Assembly (NCBI GenBank): GCA_963728965.1
Contig: CAVSMH010000001.1
Coordinates: 372,001-436,000 of the forward strand
Reading direction: 5' to 3'
Source of the DNA: DASQZT01 sp963728965
GTDB taxonomy: Bacteria; Acidobacteriota; Terriglobia; Bryobacterales; Bryobacteraceae
Length of the DNA stretch: 64,000 bases
Shown: positions 43,130 to 53,400 of the stretch, piece by piece
How positions within the stretch are numbered: position 1 is the stretch's first letter
Layout: every line of letters starts with the position of its first letter
Position numbers and translations under genes: made by a program
The notes under the pieces: model-generated
What the model was told of the DNA's origin: nothing
Databases searched by the model: none
The model's input: only the letters and a program-made list of their open reading frames with translations

Positions 43130-44884
43130 ATGGCTCAGACGGTATCGGAAATATTAGTAAGTCGGCTCATCGAGTGGGGTGTTGACACGATCTTCGGCCT
43201 CCCCGGTGACGGGATCAACGGGGTATTCGAGGCGTTGCGCGAGCACCAGGATAAACTCAAGTTCATCCAGGTGCGCCACGAGGAGGCGGCAGCGTTCGCC
43301 GCCTGCGCTTACGCCAAGTTCACGGGGCGTTTGGGTGTCTGTATCGCCACCTCCGGTCCCGGAGGCGTCCACCTGCTCAACGGATTGTACGACGCGAAAT
43401 TCGATCGCCAGCCCGTGCTCGCGATCACCGGCCACACCTTTCACGACTTGATCGGAACCCACTATCAACAGGATCTCGATCTCGACAAGCTCTTCATGGA
43501 CGTCGCCGTGTATAACCAGCGCGTCATGGGCCCCGCGCATGTAGAGAACGTGGTCGACGAAGCCATCAAAACGGCGCTGGCGTACCGCGGTGTCGCGCAC
43601 GTGACCATACCCAAGGACATTCAGGAGTGGAAAACGTCCGATGCCCAGCGTTCCAGCATGAATGTCAAGAATCACAGCGCCGGCGTGCTCGCTTCGCGCT
43701 ATCCCATTCCGCCCGAGGCCGATTTCGAGGCCGCCGCGCGGCTGATCGCCGATGGCTCGCGGGTCGCGATCCTGGCCGGCCGCGGAGCCCTCGGCGCGCG
43801 CAAGGAGGTTCTGGCACTCGCCGAAAAATTGAAGGCGCCCGTCATCAAAGCTCTTCTCGGCAAGGCGGTGATCCCCGATGACAGCCCCTGCAGCCTCGGC
43901 GGGCTGGGCCTGCTGGGAACCGCTCCCTCGCAGGATGCCATGCAGGAATGCGACACCCTCATCATGGCAGGTACCAGCTTCCCGTATATCGAGTTCCTTC
44001 CCAAACCCGACCAGGCGAAAATCATCCAGGTGGATATCGACCCCACGCGGGTGGGCCTGCGCGCCAGTGTGGATGTGGGCCTGGTGGGCGACTGCGCCGC
44101 CGTATTGGGCCTGCTGGAAAAATTCGTCGCCCCTAAGAAGAATCGCGGCTTCCTCGAAAAGTCGCAGCGCCGCATGCAATCGTGGAACAAGCTGATGGAC
44201 GAGCGCGGAACGCGGCCGGACAAACCCATGAAGCCGCAGGTGGTGACGCACGAACTGAATAAGCTGCTCGATGATGACGCCATCGTGATCTCCGACAGCG
44301 GCACCATCGCCACGTGGTCCGCGCGATACATTCACATCCGCGGCGATATGCAGTTCTCGCTTTCGGGGATGCTGGCCAGCATGGCCAACGGTTTGCCGTA
44401 CAGCATTGGCGCCGCAGTCGCCTTTCCCGGCCGGCAGGTGGTGTGCGTCGTCGGCGACGGCGGTCTCACCATGCTGATGGGCGAGATCGCCACGCTGGTG
44501 AAGTACAAGCTGCCCGTAAAAGTGGTCGTCATCAAGAACAACGAGCTGGGCCAGATCAAGTGGGAACAGATGGCGCTGGATGCCAATCCCGAGTTCGGCA
44601 TCGATCTCCAGCCGATCGATTTCGCCCTCCACGCGCAGGCCTGCGGAGCGGCGGGATTCACCATTGACGATCCGAAGGATGCCGGCGACCTGCTCCGCCG
44701 CGCGCTGGCCCACCCCGGCCCCGCAGTCGTTCAGGCCGTGGTCGATCCCAACGAGCCGCCTCTGCCCGGCAATATCAGCCTGGAGCAGAGCATCCACTTC
44801 GCCGAGGCGTTGGTGCGCGGCGATAAGCGGCGCGGCGAGATCATCAAAACGATCGCCGAAAACAAAATTCGCGAGGTAATCTGA
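43130..44884 (+). CDS. Thiamine-diphosphate pyruvate oxidase/dehydrogenase (PoxB-like)
   Basis: 584 residues with the three POX domains. N-terminal: WGVDTIFGLPGDGINGVFEAL, with the TPP-activating Glu in RHEEAAAFAACAYAK. Central: VAILAGRGAL. C-terminal: the GDG...NN TPP/Mg motif VVGDGGLTMLMGE to VVIKNN. Sequence features point to pyruvate:quinone oxidoreductase (PoxB) rather than acetolactate synthase: FAD-type central domain, C-terminal extension after HPGPAVVQAVVDPNEPPLP, no ilvH partner. It would turn pyruvate to acetate and CO2 at the membrane. GGGGGA precedes the ATG; 31 bases after the FAD/4Fe-4S gene, whose product may feed it pyruvate. Confidence 0.85.
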   Translation: MAQTVSEILVSRLIEWGVDTIFGLPGDGINGVFEALREHQDKLKFIQVRHEEAAAFAACAYAKFTGRLGVCIATSGPGGVHLLNGLYDAKFDRQPVLAITGHTFHDLIGTHYQQDLDLDKLFMDVAVYNQRVMGPAHVENVVDEAIKTALAYRGVAHVTIPKDIQEWKTSDAQRSSMNVKNHSAGVLASRYPIPPEADFEAAARLIADGSRVAILAGRGALGARKEVLALAEKLKAPVIKALLGKAVIPDDSPCSLGGLGLLGTAPSQDAMQECDTLIMAGTSFPYIEFLPKPDQAKIIQVDIDPTRVGLRASVDVGLVGDCAAVLGLLEKFVAPKKNRGFLEKSQRRMQSWNKLMDERGTRPDKPMKPQVVTHELNKLLDDDAIVISDSGTIATWSARYIHIRGDMQFSLSGMLASMANGLPYSIGAAVAFPGRQVVCVVGDGGLTMLMGEIATLVKYKLPVKVVVIKNNELGQIKWEQMALDANPEFGIDLQPIDFALHAQACGAAGFTIDDPKDAGDLLRRALAHPGPAVVQAVVDPNEPPLPGNISLEQSIHFAEALVRGDKRRGEIIKTIAENKIREVI

Positions 44885-44912
44885 AGAACCTTGGGAGACC
44901 CGTTACACGGAC

Positions 44913-47231
44913 ATGGAATTCGATCGGAACATGCCGCCCGGCCGATTGCGGCCGCGCGATGAAGCGCTTTACGTGAGCCAGAGCCGTACCGTTCTGAGTA
45001 CGGCGACCGACGGCTTTATCCATGGGGAGGCGGGGCAGGGGCTGTTTGTGTTTCAGACCCGGCTCCTTTCCCGCTACGTATACACCATCAACGGCCAGTC
45101 CGTCCAACCTGTCGGCATTTCGAATATCGAGGATCAGAATCAGCTCGCCTATTACGTGATCGAGTCTCCCAATGCCGATCGGGACCTGTTTCGAGGAGCA
45201 CTCGGGCCAGGCGGACGCGCCGCTACCGAAGCCGTTGAGCTTCAGCTTTCCCGGTTCGTCACCGATGGCCTTCAGGAAGAAGTCGAGCTCCGCAATCACA
45301 CCCTGAGGCCCGTCCGCCTCACGCTCGAGCTCGCTATCGATTCCGACTTTGCCGATATCGCGGAAGTGCATTCTTCCCGCCGCCAGCACGGCCGGCTGGA
45401 ACGCGCCTGGCGGGTGGAAGACGGGGCCGGCGAGCTGACCTGGACGTACACAGCCGAACACGATTACGAGCACCAGGGCAACGTCGGCAAGGCGTCGCTG
45501 CAGCGCGGCGCCACCGTCCGGTTTGCGACTTCCGGATCCCCACCCGGTTTCGATGACGCCGCAAGTCGTGTTCGCTTCGATATCGAGCTGGCTCCGCACG
45601 GCTCCTGGCATTGTCGCGTGCTGGTGTCCGCCCTCATGGACGGCCGCGCCTTGCAGCCGGAAATTGCCGAGCAGGGGTTCGCGTCCAGCACGCCGCGCCG
45701 CCAGGCCCGCGAGCGGTTCCTTCGGGACTCGACCCAAATTGACATCGAAACCCCGCCCCTTGCGTTGATTACCGAGCGCGCGCTCGACCGGGCACGGCGC
45801 GACCTGGTCGGATTGCGGCTTTACGATCTCGATCGCGAAGATGGAGGCTGGACGCCGGCTGCCGGTCTCCCTGTGTACATCGCCCTGTTCGGCCGCGATG
45901 CGCTCACCGCATCGTGGCAGGCCGCCCTCTTGAGTGACGAACTGATGCGCGGGGCCCTCGCCGAACTGGCTGAAACCCAGGCTACCGGGCGCAACGACTG
46001 GTACGACGCCCAGCCCGGCCGGTTCGTCCACCAGATGGAAACCGGCCCTCTCGCCGCGCTCCGCTACAATCCCCACGAGCGATATTACGGCTCCCTCACC
46101 GGACCCGGTTTTTATCCCGTCGTCTTATCCAATCTCTGGCATTGGACCGGCAATGACGACGTCATCCGGCGCTTTCTCGATCCCGCACTCCAAGGACTGG
46201 CATGGCTGGAGCGCGATGCCAAACGCGACGACGGCTTCTACGCCTACCAGACCCGTTCCGAGCAAGGCGTGAAGAACCAGGCGTGGAAGGACTCCTACGA
46301 CGCGATCGTGTATCCCGATGGCAGCCAGGTGCAGGCGCCCATCGCCCCCACCGAGTTTCAGGCGTTCGTGTTTGCTTCCAAGGTTCGCATCTCCGAGATG
46401 CTGTGGTGGCTCGGCCAACGGGACGACTCCCGCCGCCTCTTCGATGAGGCGATCGCCCTGCGTGATCGCTTCGACGAATCGTTCTGGATGGAGGATGAAG
46501 GCTGTTTCGGTATGGGACTCGATCCGGCCGGAGAGCTCATTCGCTCCATCGGGTCCGAATCCGCCCACGCCGTCGCGGCGGGAATTGTGAAACCGGAGAA
46601 GGTCGAACGCACCGTACAACGATTGTTTCAGCCCGATATGTTCTCCGGCTGGGGACTGCGCACCCTTTCGGCGCTGCATCCCGCGTTCAATCCGTTCAGC
46701 TACCATCGCGGCTCCGTCTGGCCCGCCGAGCAGGCCGCTTTCTGCATGGGCCTGATGCGGTACGGATTTCATGAGCGGCTGCACCTTGTCGCCAAGGCCC
46801 AACTGGAGGCCGCGGCCCTGTTTGAATACTGCCGCCTGCCGGAACTGTTCAGCGGCCATCAGCGCGATGACCGGCATCCGCTGCCCGCGCTCTATCCGCA
46901 TGCCGACTCGCCCCAGGCGTGGTCGGCCTCCGCCGTACCGTGCATGATCCAGGCGATGCTCGGCCTGTTTCCGTATGCACCCCTCCACGCGCTGTTCATC
47001 GACCCCCATTTGCCGGAGTGGCTGCCGGTCCTGCGGCTGCGCGACCTTCGCGTCGGGGATGCCCGCGTGGATATCCGTTTCCGCCGCCATGACAACGGCG
47101 AGACCGGCTACCAGGTGCTCGACATGCGAGGATCGCTGCACGTGGTCCGCCAGCCGAGCCCGTGGTCGGTCACAGCCGGTTTCGGAGAGCGCCTCATCGA
47201 CGCCGTCGCCAGTTTTCTACCGGGTCATTGA
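44913..47231 (+). CDS. Amylo-alpha-1,6-glucosidase-type glycoside hydrolase (GDE_N_bis)
   Basis: 772 residues, no signal peptide. The N-terminal beta-sandwich (about 20-220) is of the glycogen-debranching N-terminal (bis) type, with ATDGFIHGEAGQGLFVFQTRLLSRY. The C-terminal (alpha/alpha)6 barrel (about 290-720) includes PVYIALFGRDALTASWQAAL, NQAWKDSYDAIVYPDGS, WGLRTLSALHPAFNPFSYHRGSVWP and CRLPELFSGHQRD, typical of GH15/63-like glucosidases. Probably debranches or hydrolyses glycogen-like or other alpha-glucans in the cytoplasm. The exact bond is inferred from family naming only. It follows the PoxB-like gene by 28 bases. Confidence 0.85.
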   Translation: MEFDRNMPPGRLRPRDEALYVSQSRTVLSTATDGFIHGEAGQGLFVFQTRLLSRYVYTINGQSVQPVGISNIEDQNQLAYYVIESPNADRDLFRGALGPGGRAATEAVELQLSRFVTDGLQEEVELRNHTLRPVRLTLELAIDSDFADIAEVHSSRRQHGRLERAWRVEDGAGELTWTYTAEHDYEHQGNVGKASLQRGATVRFATSGSPPGFDDAASRVRFDIELAPHGSWHCRVLVSALMDGRALQPEIAEQGFASSTPRRQARERFLRDSTQIDIETPPLALITERALDRARRDLVGLRLYDLDREDGGWTPAAGLPVYIALFGRDALTASWQAALLSDELMRGALAELAETQATGRNDWYDAQPGRFVHQMETGPLAALRYNPHERYYGSLTGPGFYPVVLSNLWHWTGNDDVIRRFLDPALQGLAWLERDAKRDDGFYAYQTRSEQGVKNQAWKDSYDAIVYPDGSQVQAPIAPTEFQAFVFASKVRISEMLWWLGQRDDSRRLFDEAIALRDRFDESFWMEDEGCFGMGLDPAGELIRSIGSESAHAVAAGIVKPEKVERTVQRLFQPDMFSGWGLRTLSALHPAFNPFSYHRGSVWPAEQAAFCMGLMRYGFHERLHLVAKAQLEAAALFEYCRLPELFSGHQRDDRHPLPALYPHADSPQAWSASAVPCMIQAMLGLFPYAPLHALFIDPHLPEWLPVLRLRDLRVGDARVDIRFRRHDNGETGYQVLDMRGSLHVVRQPSPWSVTAGFGERLIDAVASFLPGH

Positions 47232-47258
47232 GCGTATGGAAACCGGGGCAAGGGGACA

Positions 47259-47957
47259 ATGACACCGCACGGGTTGCCACTCCTGGCCATCCTCTCTCTG
47301 CTCGTGGCCGCGGGTTGCGCGGCCGTCATCGCCCTCGACATCCTGCGCGGCTACCGGCAGCGCATGTGGATCATGGATATCGTTTGGCCGGTCACGGCGC
47401 TGTGGTCGGGACCTCTCGGACTATGGGCCTATTTCCGGTTGGGGCGCCTTTCCACCCCGCAAAAGGCCGGGGAAGCGAAAAAACGCGGTAAAGACAGTCC
47501 CGCGAAAAAGAAGCCGTTCCCGCAAATCGTCGCGGTGGCTGCCACTCACTGCGGCGCCGGTTGCACGCTCGGCGACATCATCGCCGAGTGGATCCATTTC
47601 TCGGCGCCCATCACCATTGCGGGCGAGGCCATTTTCGGCGCCTGGCTGCTGGATTACCTGTTCGCCTTCGCTCTTGGCATTGCCTTCCAGTACTTCACCA
47701 TCGTGCCCATGCGCAACCTCTCCCTGGGGAAGGGATTGGTGCAGGCGCTAAAGGCCGACACCCTGTCTTTGAGCGCGTGGCAAATCGGCATGTACGGCTG
47801 GATGGCCCTCATGCGCTTTGTCGTGTTCGGGCGCGACATTCCGAAAACCGATCCGTCGTTCTGGTTCCTCATGCAGATCGCAATGGCGTCCGGTTTTCTG
47901 ACCAGTTACCCGGTGAACTGGTGGCTGATCAGGAAGGGCATTAAGGAGAAAATGTGA
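47259..47957 (+). CDS. DUF4396 membrane protein
   Basis: 232 residues with about six hydrophobic helices. RMWIMDIVWPVTALWSGPLGLWAYFRLGR, ATHCGAGCTLGDIIAEW, YFTIVPMRNLSLGKG, ALKADTLSLSAWQIGMYGWMA and GFLTSYPVNWWLIRKGIKEKM are the conserved blocks of DUF4396. The H-C-G-A-G-C segment at the start of a helix could bind metal or haem. Between helices 2 and 3 is a Lys-rich loop. Function unknown. It lies 27 bases after the glucosidase gene and 44 bases before the short-chain dehydrogenase. Confidence 0.85.
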   Translation: MTPHGLPLLAILSLLVAAGCAAVIALDILRGYRQRMWIMDIVWPVTALWSGPLGLWAYFRLGRLSTPQKAGEAKKRGKDSPAKKKPFPQIVAVAATHCGAGCTLGDIIAEWIHFSAPITIAGEAIFGAWLLDYLFAFALGIAFQYFTIVPMRNLSLGKGLVQALKADTLSLSAWQIGMYGWMALMRFVVFGRDIPKTDPSFWFLMQIAMASGFLTSYPVNWWLIRKGIKEKM

Positions 47958-48001
47958 CACTCGTAGCCGATGCGATTCGTTCCGTCGTTGGAAGGAGACC
48001 T

Positions 48002-49003
48002 ATGTCGGGAAAAAAGCAGGAGGTGGTAGTGGTCACCGGCGCCTCGGCCGGTGTGGGACGGGCGACCGTTCGGCGGTTCGCACGCGCCAGGGCGCACATC
48101 GGGCTCCTGGCCCGTGGAACCGACGGGCTGGAGGCGGCTCGCTCCGAAGTCGAGGAATGCGGCGGCCAGGCAGTAGTGATTCCGGTGGATGTAGCCAATG
48201 CCGCCGATGTCGAAGCGGCCGCCGAAAAAGTCGAACAGACCTTCGGCCCCATCGACATCTGGGTCAACAACGCCATGGTTACCGTCTTTGCGCCGTTCCT
48301 CGAAATCACTCCCGAAGAATTCCACCGCGCTACGGAGGTGACCTACCTGGGCTGCGTTTATGGGACCATGGCGGCCCTCAAGCGAATGGTTTCGCGCGAC
48401 CGTGGCGCCATCGTGCAGGTCGGTTCCGCGCTCGCCTATCGCAGCATCCCGTTGCAGGCCCCCTATTGCGGCGCCAAAGCCGCCATTCGGGGCTTCACCG
48501 ACTCCATACGAACGGAACTGCTGCACCGCAAGAGTCGGGTTCACGTCACCGCCGTGCACATGCCCGCGCTCAACACGCCGCAGTTCGACTGGTGCGAAAC
48601 CAGGCTGCCCAACCACCCCCAGCCCGTCCCGCCGATCTTTCAGCCCGAAGTGGCCGCCAACGCGATCTTCTATGCCGCCCACCATCGCCGCCGCGAAATC
48701 TGGGTGGGAGGCTCGACTGTCGGCGCGATTGTCGGCACCAAGATCATCCCCGGACTCCTGGACCGCTATCTGGCCCGGAACGGCTATCAGTCCCAGCAGA
48801 CCGATGAACCCGTTTCCCCGGCGCGTCCCAGCAATCTGTTCCACGCCGTGCCCGGCGATTACGGAGCGCACGGCAGCTTCGATTCCCGTGCCGGCTCGGC
48901 AAGCCCTCAATTGTGGGCCGATACACATCGCGGCTGGCTGACCGCCCTCGGCGTGGGCGCCGGTTTGTTGCTGGGTGCCGCCGTGATGAAGGCGCGCGAT
49001 TGA
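48002..49003 (+). CDS. Short-chain dehydrogenase with C-terminal membrane tail
   Basis: 333 residues. Rossmann loop TGASAGVG (12-19), catalytic Ser142, Tyr155 and Lys159 (YCGAK) identify a classical SDR oxidoreductase; NNAM replaces the usual NNAG. The core ends near residue 250; after a Ser/Pro-rich linker the last ~25 residues (WLTALGVGAGLLLGAAVM) form a glycine-rich membrane helix. This suggests tethering to the inner membrane. GGAAGGAG precedes the ATG. Substrate unknown. Last gene of the + operon beginning at 40059. Confidence 0.88.
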   Translation: MSGKKQEVVVVTGASAGVGRATVRRFARARAHIGLLARGTDGLEAARSEVEECGGQAVVIPVDVANAADVEAAAEKVEQTFGPIDIWVNNAMVTVFAPFLEITPEEFHRATEVTYLGCVYGTMAALKRMVSRDRGAIVQVGSALAYRSIPLQAPYCGAKAAIRGFTDSIRTELLHRKSRVHVTAVHMPALNTPQFDWCETRLPNHPQPVPPIFQPEVAANAIFYAAHHRRREIWVGGSTVGAIVGTKIIPGLLDRYLARNGYQSQQTDEPVSPARPSNLFHAVPGDYGAHGSFDSRAGSASPQLWADTHRGWLTALGVGAGLLLGAAVMKARD

Positions 49004-49061
49004 AATTGCCGCCGGCCAACCGCCTTTTGGCTCCGCCGCCTGTGCCTGGACCACCCACGGT

Positions 49062-50303
49062 CTACGCCGGACGCACGTGCAGGGCCACCAACTGCGTGGC
49101 CACCGGCACCCCGCCGACCACTTTTACGTGCAGAATCGCTTCGAACGGTCGCACCGTCCCCAGCCGGGCGAGCAGTTCGTTCAACTCCCGCTCGTGACAC
49201 ACGAATTCCACCGCCGCCTGGGTGCCGATGGTGGTGGTCCCGGCCAGGATCATCACCCGAAAGCCGGACGTGCTGCCCGGCACCAGGCCGATCAGCGCGT
49301 AGTCTTCCGTGATCGGCACACTCTTCGAGCCAAGGTACGACTTCTCCTCGCCGGGGCGGGGATGCAGGTTGACGATCTCCACGTGGCCCTTGCGGTCGCC
49401 CGACGTCACGAACCGGAACACGAAATCCTGAGTGGTTGGGATTTCCCGCAGGGTGAGGTTCTCCGAGGGCGATCCCACAAAAATCAGGTCATTGTTGCGC
49501 GTGTCGTCCAGCGAAAGCAGCCGGCCGCGCTTCACCCGCGCACCGTGATTCAGCAGGCTGAAGATGCGGTCGAGCTCGTGCATCGCCAGCACCTCGCCGA
49601 CTCCGGTGTAGTGGTCGAGAATCGCCTCACGCGAATCGCGCTTCGGATCGAAATACCGCATCCCGGTGTCCGGCCGTCCCACGAATTCGGCATTGCTGAA
49701 GACCACCCACGGATCTTCCGGACGATCCACAAAAGCATGCCAGAAGGTCCGCACCGCCGCCGGCGCCTGCGCCGGAATCGGGGCGGTCGCGATTTCCGTG
49801 GGCCGCTTCAGCAGAAGATAGATCACCGTGGATAGTAAGCCAACGCACAGAATCGACAGCACCCAAAAGACCGCCAGCGGCACCCGCGCCGGACCCGGCA
49901 GTGCCGGCGCTGGTGGCGGCACCGGCGCCGCGATGGGCGCTGCATCGGGCAGATGACGTACGTGAAGCGCCAGCGAGTAGGAGCCTTTGGGCAGGTCGAG
50001 TATCAGCGGATCGTCGGCGCCTTCGAGCGCGTAGTACTCGGCCAGCTTCGAACGCAGTCGCCCGGTTTGCACGCGCACCGTGGCATCCAGCCGCGGATCG
50101 AAATCGGCGGACCGCCCGAATACCTCCGTGGCAATTTGATATTCCTTGATCGTCTCGCCCGGATGATCGCTGTGACGCTCCGCCAGATACCGTAACAATC
50201 GGCACAGCGATTCGGAACCTTTCAGAATAGAGCTGTTGACGACCTTGTCCAGTTCGTCGAAAAGTAAACCGCGAGGCGTCGGCGAGACCCCTGTTACCGA
50301 CAT
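49062..50303 (-). CDS. Membrane-anchored winged-helix transcriptional regulator (ToxR/CadC-like layout)
   Basis: 413 residues. An N-terminal winged helix (about 12-115: LCRLLRYLAERHS, IKEYQIATEVFGRSADFDPRLDATVRVQTGRLRSKL, LPKGSYSLAL) is followed by a Pro/Ala-rich linker (121-140). One membrane helix follows (141-165, VPLAVFWVLSILCVGLLSTVIYLLL), then a periplasmic domain of ~245 residues without recognised motifs. This layout lets a periplasmic signal change DNA binding in the cytoplasm. The ATG at 50303 was chosen because the frame upstream is unlike any protein. It is divergent from a TonB receptor gene, its likely target. Confidence 0.82.
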   Translation of the reverse strand: MSVTGVSPTPRGLLFDELDKVVNSSILKGSESLCRLLRYLAERHSDHPGETIKEYQIATEVFGRSADFDPRLDATVRVQTGRLRSKLAEYYALEGADDPLILDLPKGSYSLALHVRHLPDAAPIAAPVPPPAPALPGPARVPLAVFWVLSILCVGLLSTVIYLLLKRPTEIATAPIPAQAPAAVRTFWHAFVDRPEDPWVVFSNAEFVGRPDTGMRYFDPKRDSREAILDHYTGVGEVLAMHELDRIFSLLNHGARVKRGRLLSLDDTRNNDLIFVGSPSENLTLREIPTTQDFVFRFVTSGDRKGHVEIVNLHPRPGEEKSYLGSKSVPITEDYALIGLVPGSTSGFRVMILAGTTTIGTQAAVEFVCHERELNELLARLGTVRPFEAILHVKVVGGVPVATQLVALHVRPA

Positions 50304-50461
50304 GGCTGGAAGCGTAACAAAGTTATTGAAGTAATTGCAAGCCCACAGTTTAGTCTCTGAAACAGTATCTAACAGCAAAAACACTTGCCAAAACGTAAAT
50401 GCCGTCGCAGACTTATTGCCATCGCAGGCGTTTGTTCGCCGAATTTTCGGGAGGAGGGGGA

Positions 50462-53400
50462 ATGACCAAGGCACCACGTTACGTGTATTGGTACGTACTG
50501 ATAGCAGTTTTGTTGCTGGCGCCGGCCGCCTATAGCCAGCAGGTATTTGGCAGCATTTATGGTACGGTAACCGACAAAACCGGCGGCGCGGTTCCGGCTG
50601 CCGTTGTTACTATCACCGATCAGGACAAGGGCACGAAATCTCAGGTAGAAACCAACGCCGATGGTAACTACACCAAGGATCGGTTGATTCCCGGCAGCTA
50701 CACCGTCGAAGTGGAAGGTAAGGGGTTCCGCAAGGCCGTCAGCAAAGATGTTCGGGTCAGTGTCGATCAGGGATCGCGACTCGATATCGTGCTCGAAATC
50801 GGCGAGGTCACCCAGACCGTCGAAGTCAGCGCCGCCGCGCCGCTGCTGCAATCGGACCGCGCGGATGTGGCCACCACCTTTACGTCTCAACAACTCGAAG
50901 ACCTGCCCTCGTTCGAACGGAACACCCAATCCTACCTGCTGCTGACGCCGGGAGCCGTGAAACTGAACGGCTGGGACCACGCCGCCAGCGAAAACCCGCA
51001 GGGCAGCAAGCAGATCCTGGTCAACGGGCAACACTTCAGCGGCACCGGGTATGAACTGGATGGCACCGAAAATCAAAGCCCGATTCTCGGGATCATTGTC
51101 ATCAACCCCAACCTCGATTCCCTCAGCGAAAGCAAGATCTCCAGCCAGAATTACGATGCCGAGTTCGGCTACGCCGGCGCCGGTATCATGAATATCTCCA
51201 CCAAGTCCGGAAGCAACGAGTTCCACGGCACCGCGTTCGAGTATCTCCGCACCAACACCAGCGGCTTCACCGATTTCGGACGCAACCCGTTCTCCGAGCC
51301 CAACGGCGCCCCGGCGGTTCACTGGAACCAGTTCGGCGGCTCGGTCGGCGGGCCGCTCGTGAAGAACAAGGTCTTCTGGTTCGGCGATGCGCAAATCACC
51401 CGGCAGCGCACCGGGTCCACCGTGCTTACCAACGTGCCCACCGCGCTGGCGCGAACCGGCGACCTCAGCCAGTACGTATTCGGCACGCGCAACATCATTT
51501 ATGACCCCCTCACCGGCAACCCCGCCACCGGGCAGGGGCGTACGCCGTTCGCCAACAACCTCATCCCCGCCAACCGGCTCAGCCAGCAGGCGCTGAATAT
51601 CCTCGAGTTGCTTCCCGGGCCGAACGCCGTCGATCCGGGCGGCACGGCCTATCTCAACAACTACATCGGCGGCGGCTCGAACACGTTCAATTCCAACAAT
51701 TGGGATACCCGTTGGGACTGGTTCGTCAACGAGAAGCAATCCCTGTTCGGACGCTACAGCTACCAGCAGTTCGATCAGGCCGCGCCCGGCGCATTCGGCC
51801 AGCAGGCCGGCGGCCCGGCCCTGAGCGGCAACCGCTTCTCCGGTACCGCCGATGCGCGCAACCAGAGCCTCGCCATCGGCTACACGCGCACCATCAACCC
51901 CACCATGGTCAACGATTTCCGCTTTGGATTTATGCGGTATCGCGTGAACACGCTGCCCGGCGACATTGGCACGACTCCCGCCAAAGACGCCGGAATCCCG
52001 GGGCTGAACAACGACACCTTCTTCACCTCGGGCATCCCGTACTTTCATATCCAGGGCGATGGAGAAACCAGGATCGGCTATTCGCTCGATGCCAACGGCT
52101 GCAACTGCCCGCTCGCCGAGCGCGAACAGCAATTCCAATGGACCGACAACCTGTCCAAGATCCGCGGCAATCACTCCATCAAAGTCGGCGCCGACCTGCG
52201 CTACGCCATGAATCTCCGCGTGCCCAGCGACACCCACCGTTCGGGCGAACTGCAATTTGAAAACGGCTACACCGGAAATGTTCCCGCCGGCGGCGGCGAC
52301 CCCCAGGGCGGACTCGGACTAGCCAGCTTCCTGCTCGGCGAGGTCACCGATTTCGGACGCTACGTCAGTGTTTCCACCGATGCGCAAGAGCGGCAGAAGC
52401 GCTTCTTCTGGTACGCGCAGGACACCTGGCGCATCACCCCCAAGTTGCAGTTCAACTACGGCTTGCGTTGGGAAATGGTGTTCCCGGAAACGGTGAACGC
52501 GCCGGGCAACGGCGCGCAACTCAACCTGGCCACCGGCAAAATCGGTGTGTTCGGCGTGGGCCGCGTCTCCATCCACGGCTACCAGGAAATGAACTGGAAG
52601 AACTTCGCGCCGCGCCTGGGCGTCACCTATCAGCTCACTCCCAAGACCGTCGTGCGCGCCGGTTATGGCTGGGCCTACGAATTGGGCACCTTCGGTTCCC
52701 TGTTCGGCCACAACGTGACGCAAAACGTGCCGGTGCTGGCCAAGCAGCAGATTAACCGGGCCAACAACTGGGACGGCGTCTTCTCCCTTGCCCAGGGCCC
52801 CCCGGCGCCCCAAGCCGTCCAGCCCGATTCCAATGGCGAGTTCCTGCTGCCTGACGGCATTACCGGGAAGGCGCGGCCCATGAACGTGGTGATGCCCCGC
52901 GTCATGACTTACAACTTCACGGTGCAGCACCAACTGCTGAAGGATCTCGCCGTATCGGTGGGCTACGTGGGCAACTCCGGCCGCCACATGTTCACCGGCA
53001 ACGGTCCCACCGTAAACCCCAACGAGGCGGCCTTCGTCCCGGGCCTCTCGCAGAATGCCCGCAAACCGTTCTATCCCCTGTACGGCTGGACTCAGGGTAT
53101 CGACTTCTACTGCAATTGCGCCAATAACCGCTACGACTCGTTGCAGGTCCAGGTGGATAAGCGCTACTCCTTCGGGCTGACATTCCATTCCAGCTACACC
53201 TACCAGCTGGCCCAGGGCGATGGCGCCACTTCGGCCGACGCCAACTGGGCGTTCTTTTACAACCGCTCGCTCGGCTACGGAACCAACGGATTCTTTCCGC
53301 ACCACCAGTTCACCTTCTCGCCGGTGTGGGAGATCCCCTTCGGCACGGGCCGCAAATTCGGCAGCAACACCAGCCGCGCCCTCGATCTGGCCCTGGGCGG

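Noticed and set aside
39951..44797. Long - strand frames (39951-41429, 43154-44797) opposite the FAD oxidoreductase and PoxB-like genes
   Set aside because: No family pattern and full overlap with genes whose catalytic motifs are intact on +.
49004..49061. Small hairpin GGCCAA...TTGGCT between the convergent SDR and regulator genes
   Set aside because: Five to six base pairs without a T-run in GC-rich DNA; not distinguishable from chance.
50304..50461. Possible promoters between the winged-helix regulator and the second TonB receptor (TTGAAG-N17-TTTAGT)
   Set aside because: Both hexamers match consensus at only four of six positions; the AT-rich region makes chance matches likely.
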